From the NCBI GenBank assembly GCA_944322965.1, contig CALUQR010000001.1, positions 1-64,000 on the forward strand: a DNA stretch of 64,000 nucleotides, in the 5' to 3' direction. Both the position numbers and the translations under genes were made by a program. The notes below the pieces were generated by a model. The model did no database searches. It was not told the origin of the DNA and was given only the letters and a program-made list of their open reading frames with translations. This DNA is from Vulcanimicrobiota bacterium (GTDB lineage Bacteria; Vulcanimicrobiota; Xenobia; Xenobiales; Xenobiaceae). Below are positions 15,512-23,648 of this stretch, in pieces. Position 1 is the first letter of the stretch. Each line of letters opens with the position of its first letter.

Positions 15512-16318
15512 TTGAACGATAAAAACACCGACATAGGGACGCTCTGGCGCGAATATAAGGAGAGCGGCGATCCCGCCTTGCAGGAACGGCTGGTTGAGTA
15601 TTACCTGCCGTTAGTTCGGGGTTTGTCCGCCAAAGTGATGGCCAAGATACGCGGCTCCGTCGAGATGGACGATCTCATGAGCGACGGCCTCTTCGGCCTC
15701 TTGCGAGCCATCGAAGGTTTTGAGCTGAGCCGCGGTTTTAAATTTGAGACTTACGCCGCCCCCGTAGTACGGGGGGCCATTTATAACGGTCTGCGGCGCA
15801 TGGACTGGTTGCCGGAGCGCACCCGCTGCAAGGCGCGGGCCCTGCAAAAGGCTATCGATAAATTTACCTCCATTAGCGGCCGCCAACCTACCGAAGAGGA
15901 GTTGGCGCAAGAGCTAAAGATCTCCGCCGGCGAGGTCTTCGACCTCATCTCCTGCCTAGGTTGCGTCTACCTCCTCTCCCTCGATCAACCCCTCAACGCC
16001 TCCGACTCCAGCGAGGGTACCATTATGGATGTGGTGGCCTCCGACTCCCCCTTTTACGACCCGGCCCGCGAGTTGGAGTTTAGTCAAGAGCGCGACCAGT
16101 TGCGCTGGGCCATCAATCAGCTCAATGAGCGGGAACAGTTGCTCATTAAGATGCACTACTTTGAAGGGGTTACCTTTGAGAAGATCTCTCGCCTACTAGG
16201 GGTCTCTAAGCAGCGCATCTCCCAGATGCACTCGCGAGCCGTCAAGCGGCTGCGCGAATTCTTAGGGGACCAGGAGATCTCTTCGGAGGCCATGATGGGC
16301 TTTTTAGTAGAGGGATAG
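15512..16318 (+). CDS. fliA: Flagellar sigma factor sigma-28 (FliA/WhiG family)
   Basis: This 268-residue protein has sigma regions 2 (LPLVRGLSAKVMAKIRGSVE, then DLMSDGLFGLLRAIEGF), 3 (GRQPTEEELAQELKIS) and 4 (FEGVTFEKISRLLGVSKQRI, then SQMHSRAVKRLRE). The spacing and the RRMDWLPERTR segment match FliA. The start is TTG at 15512, a few bases after GGCGGAG; no nearby ATG keeps region 1.2. Sigma-28 directs RNA polymerase to late flagellar and chemotaxis promoters. No anti-sigma flgM gene is seen next to it. Confidence 0.92.
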   Translation: MNDKNTDIGTLWREYKESGDPALQERLVEYYLPLVRGLSAKVMAKIRGSVEMDDLMSDGLFGLLRAIEGFELSRGFKFETYAAPVVRGAIYNGLRRMDWLPERTRCKARALQKAIDKFTSISGRQPTEEELAQELKISAGEVFDLISCLGCVYLLSLDQPLNASDSSEGTIMDVVASDSPFYDPARELEFSQERDQLRWAINQLNEREQLLIKMHYFEGVTFEKISRLLGVSKQRISQMHSRAVKRLREFLGDQEISSEAMMGFLVEG

Positions 16319-16365
16319 CCTCTCATTTCATCCCCCCTTTCTACGTTGAGACGCGGAGATCGGCG

Positions 16366-17571
16366 ATGACTGGAGACTATAAAGAGTGCCAGGATGGGTG
16401 GGAGGAGGTGCGCTTCCTGCTGCGGGGCGTCGGCTACCTAATAGGCTTAGTACTCCTCTTAGGTCTGGCCTTCTTAGGCTGGTGGTTCTGCACTCCGCTC
16501 CACAAGTTTAAGTTCCACATGCTCTCCCTCTACGTCATTCTGCCCGTCTACGATGGGTTTATGGATGGACAATCGGCCTTAGAGACCTTGGCTTCCAATG
16601 GAATAGAGGAATTTGAAGGTTTATATATGCGCCGTCCTACTGAAGCTCAATTGGAGCGCCAGCAAAAGTGGAGGTTGTGGGGCTGTTTCTACCGCTCTTC
16701 GCGAGAGGAGTATTATGAAGAGCTCATGGATTGGGTCCATTGGTTAGAGTCTTATGAGGGGAAACCTCTGCCCGCCCTCTACTCGTGGCGCGATCCCCAT
16801 AGGCTCTCGCCCCAAGAGTTAGCGGCTATCAATGGCCCCCACGACGACGCCTAATACTACTATATATACGCTTCGGCTTTAGAGATTACCCAAGGCCTGC
16901 GGGACTTTGAGGCTTCGCTCTCTTATTTCCAAAAGTGCCAAAATATTTGGCAAAAGCATAGCCAATTGCATACCCCCCAAGAGTTAGATCTAGTCGATTT
17001 TGAAGAGGGTAAATATCCAGATTGTGTGCGCTACATGGGCAATAATCGGAGTTACGCTACTACGCTCTTTGTGGCCTTACCTACCTATGAGGGTTTAGAC
17101 CGTTTAGAGGAATGGCGCCAGCTAGCTCTTAAGCATCTTCGCTTTAGCGGTAGAACGGCGCGCACTATGGGCCAGGGTCTGACTTACGTCTCTTTACTTA
17201 CGGAAGGCGAGCGCCAGTGGAGGGAGTGGTTAAATAAAGACCTTCTGGTACCGGTCGATCCCGGATTGGTATCCAGTATGGTCCTCAGTCGCCATAGGGA
17301 TTGGCTCGATTGGAAGGGCCCCCAATGGGCTTTAGAGCGTCTAGAGCGGACGATCCCCTTTTTAGAGTTGGCCCTCCGTGAAAGGTACGGGGAGGAGACG
17401 CTCTCTAAGTATCGGCCCTGCCTTGAGGGAGAGGCGGATAGCTTAGGGGAGGACGAGGATTTAGACAAAGATCTGCCGGGGATCTTGCGCAATTTGCAGG
17501 AGGCTAAGCGAGAGCGCCAACTTTTGAGCCGCCAAGAAGGAATATCGCCTGCAGAGGTAGAGAAGGAATGA
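16366..17571 (+). pseudogene. Membrane-anchored protein gene interrupted by an in-frame TAA
   Basis: Reading from ATG 16366 gives 162 residues with one transmembrane segment (about 20-43), ending at TAA 16852-16854. The same frame continues open to 17571. The joined product would be about 401 residues and resembles the intact gene that follows: EGKPLPALYSWRDPHRLSPQ against EGKPLPWYLEWRDKHFLNRQ, then INGPHDD against VRGPHNS, and after the stop YYYIYASAL against YLYVYNDYA. The stop falls in a Tyr-rich stretch and is one base from a TAC/TAT codon. TAA is a normal stop elsewhere here, so this is a nonsense mutation or a split gene. Restart from TTG 16966 is possible but unsupported. Confidence 0.7.
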
Positions 17572-17611
17572 GGAGGGAGGGGAAGGGATAGACTAGGAGC
17601 GGTTATCTATT

Positions 17612-18778
17612 ATGTCAGGGAGTGAGGAGCTGACGGCGCAGGCCCCCCAGAGCGGGCCCCAAGTAAAAGTAAAGAAGAGTTGGCGCTGGATCAGCTGGAC
17701 GCTCCTTATAATCTTGGTAGGTATACCGGCCTTAGTTAGTCTAGGCCTTTCCGTCTTGGCCCTTTCTTTTGACCGTCCGGAGCTTATGGCTATGGGGGGC
17801 TGCGCTCTTTTACTATTTAGCGACTCTACGCGCAGCCTCTCTAGCGTCGCCTGCGTGCGCAACCTCTACATCCAGCCCTTAGTCGAAGAGGCCTACGAGG
17901 CTCCTCTCAGCCGGGGCCAAGAGGGGAAGGGTATAGGTTGGTGGTCGCAGCCTACGCGGGCGGAGCTTCTAGAGCGGGCCGCGCAAGCGTATCAGCGCCT
18001 CTTAGAGACGGAGGGGAAACCCCTACCTTGGTATTTAGAGTGGCGCGATAAGCATTTTCTCAATCGCCAGCAGTTTAGTATGGTGCGCGGCCCCCACAAT
18101 TCAGATTACCTCTACGTCTACAATGATTACGCTCGCGTAGAGATGGAGCGGGGGGAGTATGAGCACGCCTTAGAGCTCTACCGCCAGGTGATCGCTCGCG
18201 TCACCAGCCACTTTGGTAGACATCCGGCCGCCGTCTGGTCTACCTTCCGCACTAACCCCAGCCAAGTCCCGCCCTGCCTGGCCCAGTTCTTGGGCCAAGG
18301 TCAGGTGGCCGTCCTAGGGTCGGTGGAGGCCTACTGCGCCCTCCATGAGGAGCCTAAAGCCCTGGCCCTCTTGCGCTCTATTCCCAACCGCTACATTACT
18401 GGGATTATTAAAGAGATCGAACTTTTAGGGGATATGCAGCGCTACGATGAGGCTATTAAAGTGGCCGATCATTACTTAGCCCTCCCGCGCTATAGAGCCC
18501 ATCTAGACGAACTTTATATGGCTAAAGCTAGGATCTACAAATTGCGGGCTCGCCAGGCCCACGACGCTCGAGATATAGAGGAGGCCAAACGCTCCTACCT
18601 CAAAGCCCAGCGGGAGATTATCGACTGTCTGCGCGAGAGTCGCAGCCAAGATGAGGTGCGGCGCATTGAATGCTACGTGCGCACCGGTCAGGGAAATATT
18701 ATCGTCGACTACGAGACGGAAGAGCTCTTAGAAATTAAGGGCTATCTCCAAGAGTTAGAGCGCTTGGGGCGCTCTTAA
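17612..18778 (+). CDS. Membrane-anchored TPR-like protein, intact paralogue
   Basis: This 388-residue protein has one transmembrane segment at about 27-52, followed by a large soluble part. Helical pairs resembling tetratricopeptide repeats are visible at about 165-195 (DYARVEMERGEYEHALELYR) and 250-330 (GDMQRYDEAIKVADHYLALP). It is the intact tandem copy of the interrupted gene upstream. No enzyme motif is recognised. A scaffold or envelope role near the flagellar genes is conceivable, but position alone does not prove it. Confidence 0.6.
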   Translation: MSGSEELTAQAPQSGPQVKVKKSWRWISWTLLIILVGIPALVSLGLSVLALSFDRPELMAMGGCALLLFSDSTRSLSSVACVRNLYIQPLVEEAYEAPLSRGQEGKGIGWWSQPTRAELLERAAQAYQRLLETEGKPLPWYLEWRDKHFLNRQQFSMVRGPHNSDYLYVYNDYARVEMERGEYEHALELYRQVIARVTSHFGRHPAAVWSTFRTNPSQVPPCLAQFLGQGQVAVLGSVEAYCALHEEPKALALLRSIPNRYITGIIKEIELLGDMQRYDEAIKVADHYLALPRYRAHLDELYMAKARIYKLRARQAHDARDIEEAKRSYLKAQREIIDCLRESRSQDEVRRIECYVRTGQGNIIVDYETEELLEIKGYLQELERLGRS

Positions 18779-18915
18779 AAGAGAAGGCCCCGGGGGGAAA
18801 AAGAGGATTAGAGCTTGGCTTAGGGAAACCGATCAGCCATTTTTCTAGGCCTCTTTTTATTTATGGGGGAGCGAGAGGTCCCGAGTAGTTGAATTTCAAT
18901 TGAGGAGCTTTAGTT

Positions 18916-20298
18916 ATGGCCTCCAGGAGACGCAAATCTACCGATAATGTCCAGCGCAAGGCGGTACGTCTAGAAGATGCCGAGATACGCGAAATATCAC
19001 CCCAGGAGCGACAGAGGCAATTCTTGCTCAACTTAGGGGTCTGGTTCTTAGTTATCGCCTTCTGTATGACTTCCGGTATTATGTGCTACGCCATCGGCAG
19101 CAATGAGACCCAGCCCGATCAGGTAGCCCAAGAGGCCCAGAGTCAGAAGTACGAAGTCGACTTAGAGATTGAGCGCTACACCAAAGAGGTCGGGACCGAC
19201 GCCACTAACGTGGAGGCTTTAGCTAACCTCGGTTATTACTGGATGCTCAAAGGGCAGACCTTACCTACCGCCCAAGCCTTAAAGACGGAAGCGGCGGTCA
19301 AGAAGAACCTCGCTAAAGAGGTTGAGGGCCAGGCTACCCCCGCTCCTAGCGCTACGCCCGCCCCCCAGCAGACCCAAGAGGAGGCCTTCGCCAACGCCCG
19401 CGATTATCTCAATAAGGCCTTGGCCTTAGATAAGGAGTACCTCTTCGCTAAGCGCACCCTGGCCGACTTGGAGGTCCAGGAGGACCACTTAGATAAGGCC
19501 CAAGCGCTCTACCAAGAGGTGGTCGATTTCTGCAAGACCCCCATTAAGCCTGGCCCGGGCGACGACCCCACCACTCTGCAGGCCCACCGCGACTCACAGC
19601 GGGTAGAGGCTCAGGTCAAGTTGGCTAGCCTCTTAGCGCAGCAGAGCAAATTTGAGGAAGCTCAGAAAAATTTAGACGAAGTCTTAAAGACCGATCCCGG
19701 CAATATCGAAGCCTACCACACTAAGGCCTTAGTCTCCTTGGGTCAGAAGGATATGGAAGCCTGCCACAAGGCCTTAGATATGGCTATCCTCATCGCCCAG
19801 AATATGAATGAGATCGATCGGGCCGTCAACCTCTGCTTCGAGCAAGGGGCCATCTACGAGCAGGCCGGTCAGAAGAAAGAGGCCGTCGCCACTTTCACTA
19901 AGGCTAGAGATATGATCCCGGCCCAGATGGGCGGCCAAGCGGCCCAGATGCGCGCCGCCATCCAAGCGATGATCGACCGCCTGGAGGGGAAAACCCCCGC
20001 TCCTAAGCCCGCCAGCCCCGCCCCGGTAGTAGAGTTTAAGCCTCAGCCCGCCGCTTCTAGCGCTCCGACGGCGGAAGTTCCCGCTACAGCAGCTTCTGAA
20101 ACTCCGGCCGCTCCGGCGACTGCGGCTCCCGCTGTGGAAGCTACCCCGGCGGCTGCGGCCCCTGAGGCTCCGGCCGCTCCGGCGACTGCGGCTCCCGCTG
20201 TGGAAGCTACCCCGGCGGCTGCGGCCCCTGAGGCTCCGGCTACTCCGGCTGCGCCCCCCGCTGCGGAAGCTACTCCGGCCGCTACGGCTACCCCTTAA
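18916..20298 (+). CDS. Inner-membrane TPR protein with Ala/Pro-rich tail
   Basis: This 460-residue protein has a basic N-terminus and a transmembrane helix at about 38-60 (LNLGVWFLVIAFCMTSGIMC). Tetratricopeptide-like repeats cover about 90-335, including AQALYQEVVDFC and FEEAQKNLDEVLKTDPGNIE. The last 110 residues are Ala/Pro/Glu-rich with a 22-residue tandem repeat. ATG at 18916 follows GAGGAG. The TPR part probably faces the periplasm and binds partner proteins; no partner is evident. The short gap to proS (28 bp) suggests cotranscription. Confidence 0.7.
   Translation: MASRRRKSTDNVQRKAVRLEDAEIREISPQERQRQFLLNLGVWFLVIAFCMTSGIMCYAIGSNETQPDQVAQEAQSQKYEVDLEIERYTKEVGTDATNVEALANLGYYWMLKGQTLPTAQALKTEAAVKKNLAKEVEGQATPAPSATPAPQQTQEEAFANARDYLNKALALDKEYLFAKRTLADLEVQEDHLDKAQALYQEVVDFCKTPIKPGPGDDPTTLQAHRDSQRVEAQVKLASLLAQQSKFEEAQKNLDEVLKTDPGNIEAYHTKALVSLGQKDMEACHKALDMAILIAQNMNEIDRAVNLCFEQGAIYEQAGQKKEAVATFTKARDMIPAQMGGQAAQMRAAIQAMIDRLEGKTPAPKPASPAPVVEFKPQPAASSAPTAEVPATAASETPAAPATAAPAVEATPAAAAPEAPAAPATAAPAVEATPAAAAPEAPATPAAPPAAEATPAATATP
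20104..20235 (+). repeat. Two identical 66-bp tandem repeats in the TPR gene tail
   Basis: Bases 20104-20169 and 20170-20235 are identical, each encoding a 22-residue unit that begins PAAPATAAPAVEATPAAAAP. A degenerate third copy follows to about 20295. Exact identity suggests a recent duplication. Confidence 0.85.
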
Positions 20299-20326
20299 AG
20301 AAGTTCTGGCATTGAGGAATTAGATC

Positions 20327-21862
20327 ATGGCTAAGAATATTGTCGCTCGCAGTAAAGATTATCCCCAGTGGTATTTAGACGTCATCAAAGCCGCCGAACT
20401 GGCCGACTATTCGCCGGTGCGGGGCTGTATGGTCATCCGCCCCCACGGCTACGCCCTCTGGGAGGCCATCCAGCGCGATCTCGATCGCCGCTTTAAGGCT
20501 ACGGGCCATCAGAACGCCTATTTCCCCCTCTTGATCCCCGTCAGCTTCTTGGAAAAAGAGGCCCAGCACGTCGAGGGCTTCGCCATGGAGTGCGCGGTGG
20601 TCACCCACTCGTCCCTGAAAAAAGGCGAGGACGGCCATTTGCAGGCCCGTTCCGAGTTGCCTGAACCCTTCGTAGTGCGTCCCACTTCGGAGACGATCTT
20701 CGGTCACATGTACGCCCAGTGGATCCAGAGCTACCGCGATCTGCCCCTGCTCATCAACCAGTGGGCCAACGTCATGCGCTGGGAGATGCGCACCCGCCTC
20801 TTCCTGCGCACGGCCGAGTTCCTCTGGCAAGAGGGTCATACCGCCCACGAGACGGCTCAGGAGGCCCAAGAGGAGACTAGGCGCATGTTGGACGTCTACG
20901 CCCAGTTTGCCCACCAGTTCTTAGCTATGCCCGTCGTTAAGGGGCGCAAGACGGAGAGCGAAAAGTTCCCGGGCGCGGTGACTACCTACACTATCGAAGC
21001 CCTCATGCAAGATGGCAAGGCCCTGCAGGCTGGGACCTCCCACTTCTTAGGTCAGAATTTCTCTAAGGCCTTCGATATTAAGTACTTAGATCGCGGCAAC
21101 CAATTGCAACACTGCTGGACGACCTCCTGGGGCGTCTCCACGCGCCTCATCGGCGGCTTAATTATGACCCACTCCGACGACGAGGGCTTAATCCTGCCTC
21201 CGCGGGTGGCCTCTACTTTGGGCGCCGTGGTGCCCATCTACCGCAGCGATGAGGAGAAAGAGCAAGTCATAACCTACTGTAAGCGCCTCTTGGCCGCTCT
21301 GTGCGGCGAGGAGCACTTGCAAGCCGCTTTGGAGCGCGATAAGAACCGAGAGATCATCTCCGTCTTTACCGATCACAGCGCCACCCAAAAGATCGTACTC
21401 GATCTGCGTGAGGGGCGGGCGGTAGAGAAGCACTTCCACTGGGAGCAGCGGGGCTTGCCCTTCCGCTTCGAGGTGGGGCCGCGCGACGTGGCCAACGAGG
21501 CCTTCGTCCTCAAAACACGCTTCGATAATAGCAAAGAGTTCTGCAAGTTAGCGGAAGTCGACCCCCAGTGGCTGCAAAAGAAGGTGCAGACCGTTCAGGA
21601 GGCTATGTACCAAAAGGCCCTCCAGTTCCAGCGCTCTAAGACGGTGGAAGTAGAAAGCTACGACCAGCTCAAAGAGGCGGTGCAGGCGGGCGGTTTCGTG
21701 CGCTGCTGGTTCCACGAAGATCCCCAAGTGGAGGCCCAGATTAAAGAGGAAACCAAAGCTACGGTGCGCTGTATCCCCTTAGAGCAGCCGGGCGGCGTGG
21801 GCAAGTGTATCTTTAGCGGCCGAGAGACTAAAGAGCAGGTCCTCTTCGCTTTGGCTTACTAG
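20327..21862 (+). CDS. proS: Prolyl-tRNA synthetase, archaeal/eukaryotic type (ProS type 3)
   Basis: This 511-residue class II synthetase charges tRNA-Pro. It lacks the editing insertion of the bacterial type and has the extended C-terminal domain of type 3 enzymes (CIPLEQPGGVGKCIFSGRET near the end). Class II motif 2 is seen at NVMRWEMRTRLFLRTAEFLW and motif 3 at GLILPPRVAS. The TSE motif lies in VVRPTSETIFGHMY. ATG at 20327 follows a weak GAGGAA. Type 3 ProS occurs in scattered bacterial groups, including Deinococcus-Thermus and some Firmicutes. Here it is the only proS seen, so it is probably the housekeeping enzyme. Confidence 0.95.
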   Translation: MAKNIVARSKDYPQWYLDVIKAAELADYSPVRGCMVIRPHGYALWEAIQRDLDRRFKATGHQNAYFPLLIPVSFLEKEAQHVEGFAMECAVVTHSSLKKGEDGHLQARSELPEPFVVRPTSETIFGHMYAQWIQSYRDLPLLINQWANVMRWEMRTRLFLRTAEFLWQEGHTAHETAQEAQEETRRMLDVYAQFAHQFLAMPVVKGRKTESEKFPGAVTTYTIEALMQDGKALQAGTSHFLGQNFSKAFDIKYLDRGNQLQHCWTTSWGVSTRLIGGLIMTHSDDEGLILPPRVASTLGAVVPIYRSDEEKEQVITYCKRLLAALCGEEHLQAALERDKNREIISVFTDHSATQKIVLDLREGRAVEKHFHWEQRGLPFRFEVGPRDVANEAFVLKTRFDNSKEFCKLAEVDPQWLQKKVQTVQEAMYQKALQFQRSKTVEVESYDQLKEAVQAGGFVRCWFHEDPQVEAQIKEETKATVRCIPLEQPGGVGKCIFSGRETKEQVLFALAY

Positions 21863-22018
21863 GTTAGGGCCTAAGAGCTCTAGCCGGGGAGGGCAGGAGA
21901 GGCCTCCTTCTGGAGAGAAATTCCGCCTAAAAAGAAGCGCTCCCAAGGGGACGCCCAGCCCTCTTTTAGGGGCTTGGGTGGGCTCTAGGGCGATAATTGA
22001 GAATAGCGAGACTCTATT

Positions 22019-23488
22019 ATGTTGAAAATTATCAAAAAGCGGTTAGCGATTGAGCTCAGCGCCGAGCAGGCTTCCCAGCTGCGCCAAGGCTTAGAGGGGC
22101 GTTATCAGTCCCTGATCCAACAGATGCGTCTGGAGTATTTGCAGCGTCTGGGGTTAGATAGCGCCCAGGAGGAGAAGCTCCCCTTCTGCGAGCCTTCCGA
22201 CTTGCTCTTAGGCGAGCTCTACTTGCCCCAGCCGGGAGTGATCTTCTATCTCAAAGCCCAGCGCGGCCAGCAGGAGCTCCAAGCGGGAGTCTTTACACGC
22301 CAAGAGTCCGTAGACGGCGAGGAGTTCTTTACCCAGATCCACACCATTTTGAGCGCTTCTCAGCCCCAATTGGGCGAGTGGCAGCTGGCGCCTGAATTGT
22401 TGCCCTTAGAGGTAGAGGACGCCCAGGTAGAGAGCGCCCCTCCCAGCCTGGAGGAGATTACCGCCGCCCAATCCCTGCGCGATCGCGAAGCTCGTTGCCT
22501 CTTAGAGCAGATCAAAGAGGCCGGCTCCATCTTCTTAAATAAGATCGAGGGCATGGATCGCGAGGTCTTAGAAGAGCGGATCCATCAGTTCAAAGAGTTG
22601 GGCCTCTTGAGCATGGATTACGCCGTCCTCTGTCGGCGCACCGGTCAGCAGATCTTGCGCGTCTCCGATAAGGCCACCATCGACGAGAGCTCCCAGAAGG
22701 CCTTTAAGTGCTTTATCTGCGGCAGCCCTATCGCCGACGAGATGGTAGAGGAGGTCTTAGCCTGCACGGAGAGCGGCAGTCAGATGCTCTCCAATCGCAC
22801 CTGGCTCTTAGTCTTAGTGCGCGGCATTTTGGCCGATTTGGGGATCCCCGCCCAGGCTTTGAAGATCTATCGCAATCCCAAGTTGCCCGTCCAGATCTTC
22901 ATCTCGATCAACGGCTTGCGCTACCTCTTCGTACTCTGCACGGAGGCTATGAGCGTCGACCAATCTTACTTAGTGGGCGCCCACTTAGCCGCCTACGGTT
23001 TAGAGCACGCCGTCATTATCTCCACCGAGCGCATCACCACCTTAATGCGCTCCCACTTAAAGCAGACTAACCCCCAGGCAAGTTTCGAGTTCTTAGATCA
23101 TATCGAAGTCTTAGCGGCCGACCTGGAGCGTATCGTAGTCGAGCAACAGCGCCATTATCTGGCTCAGGAGTTGCAGAATATGGCGCCTCTCACTAAGGTA
23201 GACGTCTCTTCCCTGGTCTTAGAGCGCATGTTGCCCGAACCCCAAGAGGAGGCCGTTCGCCCTTTTGAGGTAGAGGAGAAGGCGCCGGTAATCGCCCAAT
23301 CTCAGCCCGAGCTGCCTGTGCAGTTGGAGCCTGACTCCTCAGAGACCGCTTTAGAGCCCTTAGTTACGGAGGAGGGCGCTTCCTTAGAGGGAACTCCCGA
23401 ATTAGAAACTGGAGAGCCTTTAGAAGAGTTTAAGGAAGAGGGCGGCTCTAGTAGTAAGGGTGGCAAGAAGAATAAGAAGCATCGCTAG
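22019..23488 (+). CDS. Unknown protein with CxxC pair and acidic tail
   Basis: This 489-residue protein is not recognised. Its N-terminal third is helical and Gln/Leu-rich (SAEQASQLRQGLEGRYQSLI). A CFIC motif near residue 231 and a Cys near 247 could form a small metal site. Residues 255-375 look like an alpha/beta domain (VQIFISINGLRYLFVLCTEA ... GLEHAVIISTERI), which loosely suggests a restriction-nuclease or NTPase-like fold. The last 70 residues are Glu/Pro-rich and end in a Lys-rich string. It lacks signal or membrane segments, so it is likely cytoplasmic. Codon use matches its neighbours. Confidence 0.55.
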   Translation: MLKIIKKRLAIELSAEQASQLRQGLEGRYQSLIQQMRLEYLQRLGLDSAQEEKLPFCEPSDLLLGELYLPQPGVIFYLKAQRGQQELQAGVFTRQESVDGEEFFTQIHTILSASQPQLGEWQLAPELLPLEVEDAQVESAPPSLEEITAAQSLRDREARCLLEQIKEAGSIFLNKIEGMDREVLEERIHQFKELGLLSMDYAVLCRRTGQQILRVSDKATIDESSQKAFKCFICGSPIADEMVEEVLACTESGSQMLSNRTWLLVLVRGILADLGIPAQALKIYRNPKLPVQIFISINGLRYLFVLCTEAMSVDQSYLVGAHLAAYGLEHAVIISTERITTLMRSHLKQTNPQASFEFLDHIEVLAADLERIVVEQQRHYLAQELQNMAPLTKVDVSSLVLERMLPEPQEEAVRPFEVEEKAPVIAQSQPELPVQLEPDSSETALEPLVTEEGASLEGTPELETGEPLEEFKEEGGSSSKGGKKNKKHR

Positions 23489-23648
23489 GACTCGCAGTCC
23501 ACTAAGTTGATGGCCCACGGGGACGCCTCGCTAGGACTCGCCAGAGTGCTAGAGGGGCGTCCTCCGTTCTAGGGGGAGAGCCAGTCTTTTAAGGGAGAGT
23601 AGAGAGTTTAAAAGCCCGGCGATTAGCTAGTAGTGAGGTGAGAGTAGA

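Noticed and set aside
16852-16854. Possible stop-codon reassignment at TAA
   Set aside because: TAA, TAG and TGA all end other genes in the window at expected lengths, so a local nonsense mutation is simpler.
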